Shown: positions 1-5,003 of the stretch, in pieces
Layout: each line of letters starts with the position of its first letter
Numbering within the stretch: the stretch's first letter is position 1
Assembly (NCBI GenBank): GCA_945788455.1
Contig: CALZMC010000067.1
Location: 1 to 5,003, forward strand
DNA from: an uncultured Clostridia bacterium
GTDB lineage: Bacteria > Bacillota > Clostridia > Oscillospirales > Acutalibacteraceae
Direction of reading: 5' to 3'
Length of the DNA stretch: 5,003 bases
Notes under the pieces: generated by a model
What the model saw: the letters and a program-made list of their open reading frames with translations, nothing else
What the model was told of the DNA's origin: nothing
Database searches by the model: none
Position numbers and translations under genes: made by a program

Positions 1-607
1 TAAAAACATTGATAATATAGTTTTTTGAATAATTCATACTCTCACAAAGCCTGTCGAGGTTATAATAGCTTTCAACACATTCATCAAGCTTTTTCCTGAT
101 AATATCAGGCAAATCGGCATTTTCCGTTAAAATGCGATTTCTTATATACATAAAAATGTGCATAAGATTTATGGTTATTTTATTTACCATTAAATCATAA
201 GGTATGTCCTGCCGTGATATTTCTACAATTTCTTCAAAATATTTTTTAACGGCTTCACAGCCTCTGAACAAATATGTGTCCTCCGGCAAATAACAATTAA
301 TCAGGCTATTGGCAAAATCACCCGTAAAAACTATCCATAATTTATGCCAAGGGTTATTACCGTCTGATTTGTATTTATGATTGCTTCCGACCTTTAAAAA
401 GAATATATCGTTTTTTTCAGGTACAAGATGCTGACCGTCAATATCAAGATTACCCTTTCCGTCAATAATAAACTCCAAAGCGTTCAAATCGGAGCAAGCT
501 CTTTCAATTTTGAAGGTTTTATCACAATATGTTTCGCCCACAATATCTATTTTCAGCGGATCACTCGCATTATTTAAGGCAGTGAAATTCTTAAATTTTT
601 CAATCAT
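1..607 (-). CDS. AraC-family transcriptional regulator (partial, C-terminus beyond left edge)
   Basis: The minus strand is open from ATG at 607 to the left edge, giving 202 residues with no stop. The N-terminal part looks like an AraC-type cupin sensor domain: a beta-rich stretch at about residues 15-95 includes LDIDGQH (54-60), VPEKNDIFFLKVGSNHKY (62-79) and the PW-x-KLW segment (86-91) typical of these sensors. A helical linker follows (about 115-175). Residues 183-202 (NLDRLCESMNYSKNYIINVF) match the first helix-turn-helix of the AraC DNA-binding domain. The second HTH lies outside the window; full-length members are usually about 270-300 residues. The start is supported by AGGA (plus-strand 616-619) 8 nt upstream and a good promoter further up. 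It diverges from a GH36 alpha-galactosidase, so I infer that it controls that gene in response to an alpha-galactoside. The ligand is not readable from the sequence. Family call is firm; regulatory target is inference. Confidence 0.88.
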   Translation of the reverse strand, partial: MIEKFKNFTALNNASDPLKIDIVGETYCDKTFKIERACSDLNALEFIIDGKGNLDIDGQHLVPEKNDIFFLKVGSNHKYKSDGNNPWHKLWIVFTGDFANSLINCYLPEDTYLFRGCEAVKKYFEEIVEISRQDIPYDLMVNKITINLMHIFMYIRNRILTENADLPDIIRKKLDECVESYYNLDRLCESMNYSKNYIINVF

Positions 608-631
608 AATTATAATCCTAACAAAATACTT

Positions 632-671
632 AATATTTCACATTTATATAAAAGGATTTATGTGATATTTT
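632..671. promoter_or_regulatory. Inverted repeat, candidate operator between araC-type gene and alpha-galactosidase
   Basis: Arms at 632-643 (AATATTTCACAT) and 660-671 (ATGTGATATTTT) pair at 10 of 12 positions, with a perfect TCACAT/ATGTGA core and centres 22 bp apart, about two helical turns. A second, shorter dyad, GATATT-N5-AATATC at 664-680, overlaps the right arm. The repeat lies between the regulator's -10 and its start codon, and upstream of the alpha-galactosidase. The regulator is a plausible ligand, but AraC proteins more often use direct repeats, and AT-rich DNA yields chance dyads. Confidence 0.35.
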
Positions 672-672
672 A

Positions 673-701
673 ATAATATCTAAAAAGATAAAGCAAGTCA
701 A
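673..701 (-). promoter_or_regulatory. Sigma-A type promoter for the araC-family gene
   Basis: Reading the minus strand, TTGACT (plus 696-701) is followed after exactly 17 bp by TATTAT (plus 673-678), each one mismatch from the consensus hexamers. The start of transcription would fall near 666, about 59 nt before the regulator's ATG at 607. The -35 end lies only about 20 bp from the alpha-galactosidase start codon, so the two transcription units overlap head to head in their control DNA. No experimental support; the call rests on hexamer match and spacing. Confidence 0.6.
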
Positions 702-711
702 CTTTAAGGAG
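674..711 (+). promoter_or_regulatory. Weak -10 and strong ribosome binding site for the alpha-galactosidase gene
   Basis: AAGGAG at 706-711 sits 9 nt before the ATG at 721 and fixes that start. The best -10-like element on the plus strand is TAATAT at 674-679, but the position 17 bp upstream (AAAGGA) bears no resemblance to a -35. A poor -35 fits a promoter that needs an activator, consistent with the divergent AraC-family gene. The RBS is clear; the -10 is a weak guess. Confidence 0.5.
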
Positions 712-720
712 AAAATTATA

Positions 721-2805
721 ATGATAATTTGCAAAAACAACATTTTTGTTCTTGAAACAAAAAACACCCATTATGCTTTAGGCGTTGACAAGTACGGATA
801 TAACCACCATATCTACTGGGGCAAAAAGTGTAATGCCGATGATTATTTTATAAAAGAGATAGGCGATGAAAATTCAAATCATTCAATGCTTGATAACTTT
901 AAGCAGGAGTATACACCCTTCGGACAGACAATGTATAGAGGTTGTGCAATCAAAGCAAAATATGCAGACGGTTGCCGTGAAATAAACCTGAAATTTGACG
1001 GATATGAGGCTGACGAGAATACTCTTAAGCTTAATTTTTCAGATGTATGCTATCCTCTTGCAATCACTCTTAATTACGAAATTTATGATGACTGCGACAT
1101 TATTACAAGATGGACCACCGTTAAAAACAACGGTGAAGAATCTATATATTTTGATAAGCTTTTCAGTGCGGAATTTAATCTGCCGTCAAAAAAGCACTAT
1201 ACCTTTAAGAACACAAACGGTGCATGGGGCGGTGAAAATATTGAAACAAACACAACTCTCGAAGGCGGTACATTTGTCAGCGAAAGCCGAAAAGGCACAT
1301 CAGGTCATAATCAGTCACCGTACTTTATAGCATATCAAAATGCTGATGAAAAAAGCGGCGATGTTTATTTTGCTACCCTTGCATACAGCGGTAATTTTAA
1401 GGTTAAGGCTGAAAGAGATTTATTCAGCACCACAAGAGTTATAATCGGTATCAGTGATTTTGATTTTCTGTTTGAATTAAAAGCGGGCGAAGAATTTGAA
1501 ACACCAAAGGTATTTTGCGGTTACACCCAAGGCTTTGGCGAAATGTCAAGGCAGATGCATAAATTTGCAGTAAATAATGTTCTGCCTAAAAGCTTCAACG
1601 ATAAGCCCCTGCCTGTGCTTTACAATTCTTGGGAGGCTACGGAGTTTGATGTAAATGTTAAGCATCAAACTCAGCTTGCAAAGCTTGTCGCTGAAATCGG
1701 TGTTGAGCTTTTTGTTATGGACGACGGTTGGTTCGGAAAGAGAAATAATGACCGTGCAGGACTTGGCGACTGGTTTGTTAATAAAGACAAATTTCCAAAC
1801 GGACTTGACGAGCTTATCAATAATGTTAATGAGCTTGGTATGGATTTCGGTATTTGGGTTGAGCCTGAAATGGTCAATAAAGACAGCGACCTGTTTCGCA
1901 GTCATCCCGACTGGGCATATCATTATGACACAAGATATGCCTGCGAGCTTCGTCATCAGCTTGTGCTGAATATGACGAGGTCAGATGTGCAGGAATACAT
2001 ATTCAACTGCCTTAATGATTTGCTTTCCAACCATAATATTAAGTATGTTAAATGGGATATGAACAGACCGTTTTCGGAAACGGGAGCCGAAAATCTTGAT
2101 TGTCCGCAAATGCTTTGGTATCTTCATACAAAGGCAGTTTATGATATAGTCGACAAGCTGAAAGCTATTCATCCCGATGTGGCAATAGAAAGCTGTGCTT
2201 CCGGCGGCGGTAGGTCGGACTACGGCGCTCTGCTTCATTTTGACCAGGTGTGGACAAGTGATAATACAGATGCTATCGACAGAATGGTAATTCAAAAGGG
2301 CTATTCGCTTTTAAGACCGATTAAAACAATGCGTGCTTGGGTTACCGATATTAATTGGTACAACAAACCCTGCTCCCTTGATTTTAGATTTAATATTGCA
2401 ATGCAGGGTGCTCTCGGTATCGGCGGTGATTTAACAAAGTATTCCGATGAGGATTTGGAAAACTGTAAAAGGAATATTGCACTTTATAAGGAAATCAGAG
2501 ACCTTGTTCAATTCGGCAATCTTTACAGAAATATGGATATTGATAAGGACGAAATACTTTTCAATCAATATGTAAATGACGAAAAAACAAAGAGCGTTGC
2601 TTTCATTGCCTCAAACGGAACAAGATTTTACAAAAAAGCAGTGCCTATGCTTTTTGACGGACTTGATGAAGCAAAGCGATACACACTTACTATTAATGAC
2701 GAAGCCTACGAAAAAAGCGGAGCATACCTTATGAATGTTGGTATTGATTTAGAGGTGCGTTGTGCCGACTATAACAGGATAATAATAATTAGAGAGACGG
2801 ATTAA
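721..2805 (+). CDS. Alpha-galactosidase, glycoside hydrolase family 36
   Basis: Complete 694-residue enzyme predicted to hydrolyse terminal alpha-1,6-galactose from melibiose, raffinose and related sugars. The N-terminal beta-sandwich (about 1-290) opens with the family-typical pattern F-x-L-x-T-x-NT-x-Y. The TIM barrel (about 295-620) carries NSWEAT (302-307), MDDGWFG (333-339) and GIWVEPEMVN (377-386). It also carries R411, YVKWDMNR (442-449) with D446 as nucleophile, CASGGGR (492-498) and WTSDNTDA (511-518) with D514 as acid/base. These match the galactose-binding and catalytic positions of bacterial group I GH36 enzymes, which are tetramers. A C-terminal beta domain ends the protein. Length is slightly below the usual 720-750 but both ends look intact. 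There is no signal peptide, so it should act in the cytoplasm on imported sugar. AAGGAG 9 nt upstream supports the start. The divergent AraC-type gene is its likely regulator. Family assignment is very secure; exact substrate is not. Confidence 0.96.
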   Translation: MIICKNNIFVLETKNTHYALGVDKYGYNHHIYWGKKCNADDYFIKEIGDENSNHSMLDNFKQEYTPFGQTMYRGCAIKAKYADGCREINLKFDGYEADENTLKLNFSDVCYPLAITLNYEIYDDCDIITRWTTVKNNGEESIYFDKLFSAEFNLPSKKHYTFKNTNGAWGGENIETNTTLEGGTFVSESRKGTSGHNQSPYFIAYQNADEKSGDVYFATLAYSGNFKVKAERDLFSTTRVIIGISDFDFLFELKAGEEFETPKVFCGYTQGFGEMSRQMHKFAVNNVLPKSFNDKPLPVLYNSWEATEFDVNVKHQTQLAKLVAEIGVELFVMDDGWFGKRNNDRAGLGDWFVNKDKFPNGLDELINNVNELGMDFGIWVEPEMVNKDSDLFRSHPDWAYHYDTRYACELRHQLVLNMTRSDVQEYIFNCLNDLLSNHNIKYVKWDMNRPFSETGAENLDCPQMLWYLHTKAVYDIVDKLKAIHPDVAIESCASGGGRSDYGALLHFDQVWTSDNTDAIDRMVIQKGYSLLRPIKTMRAWVTDINWYNKPCSLDFRFNIAMQGALGIGGDLTKYSDEDLENCKRNIALYKEIRDLVQFGNLYRNMDIDKDEILFNQYVNDEKTKSVAFIASNGTRFYKKAVPMLFDGLDEAKRYTLTINDEAYEKSGAYLMNVGIDLEVRCADYNRIIIIRETD

Positions 2806-2826
2806 ATTAGAATATGATGAAACGCA

Positions 2827-2916
2827 ATGAAACAAGAGTTAACAGACTTAAAAAACAGCCTTGCATCAATTACTTTGGATTCAATAATTGCTCAGTATCA
2901 CAAGGAACTTAAATAA
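2827..2916 (+). other. Doubtful 29-codon ORF, possible gene remnant
   Basis: ATG at 2827 opens 29 codons ending in TAA. The product begins MKQELTDLKNSLASITLD and ends in a charged helix-like tail (YHKELK), with hydrophobic residues spaced as in an amphipathic helix. No purine-rich ribosome binding site precedes it. A different frame (ATG 2814, stop ending 2912) gives an unrelated 32-residue peptide with cysteines, so at most one is real. I do not recognise either. It could be a decayed gene fragment, a small peptide, or chance; chance is the most likely. Confidence 0.15.
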
Positions 2917-2986
2917 ATATTATACTGATTTATGTAATCGACAAATAATAAAATTACAGAGACAAACATTTTACATACTTTACTCG

Positions 2987-3004
2987 CTCACAATACTCAC
3001 AATA
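2987..3004. repeat. Perfect 9-bp tandem duplication
   Basis: CTCACAATA occurs twice in a row (2987-2995 and 2996-3004) with no mismatch. Two copies this short could be replication slippage. No function is suggested, although the repeat lies about 70 bp upstream of the copper-operon -35. Confidence 0.5.
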
Positions 3005-3073
3005 TAGGAAATCGTTAAATAATTACTAAAAGCATTAAAGCGGGTTGGGTGGAAATGTTTGTTTTATTTTTTA

Positions 3074-3102
3074 TTGACATATACCCCATTAGGGTATATA
3101 AT
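3074..3102 (+). promoter_or_regulatory. Consensus sigma-A promoter of the csoR-copA operon
   Basis: TTGACA (3074-3079) and TATAAT (3097-3102) both match the consensus exactly with an optimal 17-bp spacer. Transcription should start near 3109-3110, giving a leader of about 30 nt before csoR. The spacer is almost wholly occupied by a CsoR-type palindrome, so repressor binding would directly exclude RNA polymerase. A promoter this strong fits a gene pair that is silent only through repression and switches on sharply with copper. Confidence 0.92.
3079..3099. promoter_or_regulatory. CsoR operator 1, in the promoter spacer
   Basis: Perfect dyad with 8-bp arms, ATATACCC (3079-3086) and GGGTATAT (3092-3099), around the 5-bp centre CATTA. 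It overlaps the last base of the -35 and the first three bases of the -10. The TACCC/GGGTA core is the hallmark of operators bound by copper-sensing CsoR proteins in Firmicutes and actinobacteria. The csoR gene directly downstream makes autoregulation the natural reading. Confidence 0.88.
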
Positions 3103-3106
3103 AACA

Positions 3107-3123
3107 ATACCCTGCAGGGGTAT
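3107..3123. promoter_or_regulatory. CsoR operator 2, at the transcription start
   Basis: ATACCC (3107-3112), centre TGCAG, GGGTAT (3118-3123): the same 6-5-6 layout as the inner part of operator 1 (3081-3097), with different centre bases. The two centres are 26 bp apart. It covers the predicted transcription start and ends just before the csoR ribosome binding site. It would therefore add a second roadblock, or allow two CsoR tetramers to bind side by side. The repeated design makes chance unlikely. Confidence 0.78.
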
Positions 3124-3138
3124 GAAAGGAATGGTGTT

Positions 3139-3447
3139 ATGGATGATATGAAAAAATGCGGTTGCTGTGGAAAAACAACAGCTCGCTCGGATGAAGAACG
3201 CAAAAAGCTGATACACCGCCTAAACCGAATTGAAGGGCAGATTAGAGGGATTCGAGGAATGGTGGAAAAAGATGCTTACTGTGCAGATATTTTGGTGCAG
3301 TCTGCGGCTGTAAATGCTGCTGTAAATGCTTTTAACAAGGAGCTGTTGGCAAGTCATATCAAGGGCTGTGTTGCAAGAGATATTCGCAACGGCAATGATG
3401 AGGTAATCGACGAGTTAGTGGTAACCTTACAAAAGCTTATGAAATAA
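3139..3447 (+). CDS. csoR: Copper-sensing transcriptional repressor CsoR
   Basis: A 102-residue all-helical DNA-binding repressor of the CsoR/RcnR family (DUF156). The body starts with the typical RSDEERKKLIHRLNRIEGQIRGI (residues 16-38). The Cu(I) ligand set is present as C48, H73 and C77, the Cys...His-x3-Cys pattern of true copper sensors such as B. subtilis CsoR. This separates it from Ni/Co (RcnR) and sulfide (CstR) relatives. Apo-CsoR binds operator DNA as a tetramer and releases it on Cu(I) binding. The start at 3139 is chosen because AAAGGA (3125-3130) lies 8 nt upstream; an in-frame ATG at 3049 would start upstream of the promoter. An unusual feature is an N-terminal cluster, KKCGCCGK (5-12), with three extra cysteines at 7, 9 and 10. 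It is followed after 21 nt by copA, so the pair forms an operon under the twin operators. Confidence 0.95.
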   Translation: MDDMKKCGCCGKTTARSDEERKKLIHRLNRIEGQIRGIRGMVEKDAYCADILVQSAAVNAAVNAFNKELLASHIKGCVARDIRNGNDEVIDELVVTLQKLMK

Positions 3448-3457
3448 AGGAAGTGAT
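3447..3457 (+). promoter_or_regulatory. Extended Shine-Dalgarno sequence for copA
   Basis: AAGGAAGTGAT matches 10 of 11 bases of the full anti-SD complement (AAGGAGGTGAT) and begins on the last base of the csoR stop. The core GGAAG ends 15 nt before the copA ATG at 3469, longer than the usual 5-9 nt. No other in-frame start lies closer, because TGA at 3454-3456 closes the copA frame upstream. Confidence 0.6.
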
Positions 3458-3468
3458 ACAATTTAATT

Positions 3469-5003
3469 ATGGAACAATATACTGTAAACGGTATGAGCTG
3501 TGCCGCCTGCACTGCTCGGGTAGAAAAGGCGGTATCGGGTGTTAAGGGTGTAACCTCCTGCTCGGTCAGCCTATTAACCAATTCAATGAGCATAGAGGGT
3601 ACTGCCGATTCAAAGGAAATCATAGAGGCAGTCCGTAACGCAGGATACACGGCAAGCCTAAAAAAAGATAATAGCAAACAAAATTCACAATCATATTCCG
3701 ATGAAGATGCGTTAAAGGACAGAGAAACTCCTTTGCTCAAAAAAAGGCTAATTGCATCTCTTGGCTTTTTGATAGTTCTTATGTATGTTTCGATGGGGCA
3801 TATGATGTGGGGATGGCCTTTGCCGTCTTTCTTTGAAAATAATCATATTGCAATGGGACTTTTACAGCTATTGCTTACGGTTGCAATTATGGTTATCAAT
3901 CAAAAATTTTTCATCAGCGGATTTAAGAGCTTGTGGCACCGTGCACCGAATATGGACACATTGGTTGCATTGGGCGCTACGGCTGCCTTTGGTTACAGCA
4001 CCTTTGCACTGTTTGCTATGACAGATGCACAGGTTAAAGGCAATGCAGATGCGGTAATGTCATATATGCACGAGTTTTACTTTGAATCCGCCGCTATGAT
4101 ACTTGCACTGATAACCCTTGGAAAAATGCTTGAGGCTCGCTCAAAGGGCAAAACAACCGACGCTCTTAAGGGACTGATGAAGCTGGCTCCCAAGACTGCC
4201 ACCCTTGAGAGGGACGGCAGCGAAATAACGGTGCCGATTGAGCAGGTGGCAAAGGGTGATGTCTTTGTGGTGCGTCCCGGTGAAAGTATCCCTGTGGACG
4301 GAACCGTTTTAGAAGGAAACAGTGCAGTAGATGAATCTTCTCTTACGGGAGAAAGTATTCCGGTAGACAAAACTGTTGGAAGCACAGTTTCTGCCGGTAC
4401 AATTAACCAATCGGGATTTATACGATGCGAAGCCACAAGAGTAGGTGAGGATACTACGCTTTCACAGATTATTCAAATGGTCAGCGATGCGGCTGCAACA
4501 AAGGCACCGATTGCAAAGGTTGCAGACAAGGTGTCGGGTGTGTTTGTCCCTACCGTTATTGTTATTGCAATAACAACTGTTATAGCATGGCTTATTGCCG
4601 GTCAAACAGTAGGCTTTGCTTTAGCGAGAGGAATCTCCGTGTTAGTAATCAGTTGTCCCTGTGCGCTTGGTCTTGCCACTCCCGTTGCAATTATGGTGGG
4701 TAACGGAATGGGAGCAAAAAACGGAATTCTCTTTAAGACAGCCGTTTCTCTGGAAAAAACAGGCAGGACGCATATTGTTGCACTTGATAAGACCGGAACG
4801 ATAACACAGGGAGAGCCAAGAGTAACAGATATGATTCCTGTCGGCATAAGTGAAAAAGAGCTTTTGTCTGTTGCTTACGCACTGGAGAAAAAAAGCGAGC
4901 ATCCGCTTGCACGAGCAATCACTCAAAGGGCGGAACAGGAGGATTTGACAGTCGGCGAAGCGGAGCAGTTCAAGGCTTTGTCGGGCAACGGACTTACTGC
5001 AAA
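3469..5003 (+). CDS. copA: Copper-exporting P1B-type ATPase CopA (partial, runs off right edge)
   Basis: Integral membrane pump that uses ATP to move Cu(I) out of the cytoplasm. 511 residues are visible; single-HMA relatives are usually about 740-800, so roughly a third is missing. A single HMA domain holds the metal site GMSCAAC (8-14, C11 and C14), followed by a polar linker (about 65-85). Membrane helices are seen near 92-110, 126-147, 162-183 and 203-221, then 356-378 and 383-406. [10 protein letters not shown] (110-119) is the MGHM-type loop common in CopA. The actuator domain carries TGES (293-296). The transport site is CPC (396-398) in helix 6. The phosphorylation motif DKTGT (440-444) has D440 as phospho-acceptor. 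SEHPLA (476-481) and GNG (506-508) belong to the ATP-binding domain. The CPC plus csoR linkage points to Cu(I) rather than Zn/Cd. Helix 7-8 motifs that settle specificity are outside the window. Co-transcribed with csoR. Confidence 0.96.
   Translation, partial: MEQYTVNGMSCAACTARVEKAVSGVKGVTSCSVSLLTNSMSIEGTADSKEIIEAVRNAGYTASLKKDNSKQNSQSYSDEDALKDRETPLLKKRLIASLGFLIVLMYVSMGHMMWGWPLPSFFENNHIAMGLLQLLLTVAIMVINQKFFISGFKSLWHRAPNMDTLVALGATAAFGYSTFALFAMTDAQVKGNADAVMSYMHEFYFESAAMILALITLGKMLEARSKGKTTDALKGLMKLAPKTATLERDGSEITVPIEQVAKGDVFVVRPGESIPVDGTVLEGNSAVDESSLTGESIPVDKTVGSTVSAGTINQSGFIRCEATRVGEDTTLSQIIQMVSDAAATKAPIAKVADKVSGVFVPTVIVIAITTVIAWLIAGQTVGFALARGISVLVISCPCALGLATPVAIMVGNGMGAKNGILFKTAVSLEKTGRTHIVALDKTGTITQGEPRVTDMIPVGISEKELLSVAYALEKKSEHPLARAITQRAEQEDLTVGEAEQFKALSGNGLTA

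Larger units (their letters stand above)
2806..3073. other. AT-rich intergenic stretch without a convincing gene or terminator
   Basis: This 268-bp stretch separates the alpha-galactosidase stop from the copper-operon promoter. Both strands lack an ORF with a good ribosome binding site. The only hairpin near the gene end is an all-A/T 6-bp pair (ATAAAT/ATTTAT, 2913-2933) without a T-run, too weak for an intrinsic terminator. It contains one doubtful 29-codon ORF (2827-2916) and a 9-bp tandem repeat (2987-3004). The alpha-galactosidase transcript may end by Rho or run on toward csoR. Confidence 0.6.

Noticed and set aside
677..690. Small hairpin TATCT-N4-AGATA before the alpha-galactosidase RBS
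   Set aside because: Five AT-rich base pairs in AT-rich DNA are expected by chance and do not reach the RBS.
608..720. Catabolite-repression (cre) site upstream of the alpha-galactosidase
   Set aside because: The region contains no CG dinucleotide, which the cre core requires, so no CcpA site can be called here.
995..1969. Plus-strand alternative-frame ORFs within the alpha-galactosidase (995-1330, 1655-1969)
   Set aside because: They overlap the well-conserved GH36 frame entirely and their translations resemble no protein family.
1546..2295. Antisense ORFs within the alpha-galactosidase (minus 1546-1956, 1671-1877, 1981-2295)
   Set aside because: They lie opposite a clear GH36 catalytic domain, show no recognisable family, and are shadows of its codon pattern.
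2913..2933. Hairpin ATAAAT/ATTTAT as terminator of the alpha-galactosidase
   Set aside because: Only six A/T pairs, a 9-nt loop and no following T-run; too weak for an intrinsic terminator.
3049..3138. Upstream in-frame extension of csoR from ATG 3049
   Set aside because: It would begin upstream of the consensus promoter and read through both operators; ATG 3139 has AAAGGA at 8 nt and matches the family length.
3015..3203. Minus-strand 62-codon ORF over the copper promoter
   Set aside because: It crosses the promoter, both operators and the csoR start, with no supporting ribosome binding site or family match.
3354..4926. ORFs overlapping csoR/copA: antisense 3354-3740, 4077-4436, 4602-4847, 4642-4926, 4733-4918, and plus-strand 3833-4021
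   Set aside because: All fall inside the unmistakable CsoR/CopA reading frames and have low-complexity Ser/Thr/Pro or Cys-rich shadow translations.
1..5003. tRNA, rRNA, riboswitch, CRISPR array, insertion sequence or attachment site
   Set aside because: No cloverleaf with a CCA end, no long structured leader, no spaced repeats, and no transposase or long terminal inverted repeats were seen on either strand.

Overview
The window looks like chromosomal DNA from a low-GC Firmicute, most likely a gut-type clostridial organism (Ruminococcaceae/Eubacteriales-like). The evidence is AT-rich intergenic DNA, strong AGGA/AAGGAG ribosome binding sites, a near-consensus sigma-A promoter, and the gene families present. 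Species cannot be named from the sequence alone.

The left part (1 to about 2805) is a sugar-use locus. An AraC-family regulator reads leftward from 607 and runs off the left edge. A complete GH36 alpha-galactosidase (721-2805) reads rightward. They diverge from a 113-bp AT-rich control region that holds a good promoter for the regulator (TTGACT-17-TATTAT on the minus strand), an inverted repeat that could be an operator, and an AAGGAG site before the glycosidase. The simple reading is that the AraC protein senses an alpha-galactoside (melibiose or raffinose type) and controls the cytoplasmic enzyme. No transporter is visible in the window.

The middle (2806-3073) is about 270 bp of AT-rich DNA with no convincing gene and no convincing terminator. 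It holds only a doubtful 29-codon ORF and a 9-bp tandem repeat.

The right part (3074-5003) is a copper-efflux operon. It has a consensus promoter (TTGACA-17-TATAAT) whose spacer is a CsoR-type palindrome. A second palindrome of identical design lies at the transcription start. These are followed by csoR (3139-3447) and copA (3469 to past the right edge). CsoR should repress the promoter until Cu(I) binds its Cys-His-Cys site, after which the CopA P1B-type ATPase exports Cu(I). The copper genes look more GC-rich than the left half.

I find no mobile element, CRISPR array, RNA gene or new multi-gene system. The points most worth a second look are the twin CsoR operators, the cysteine-rich N-terminus of CsoR, the dyad-rich AraC/alpha-galactosidase control region, and the unexplained intergenic stretch.
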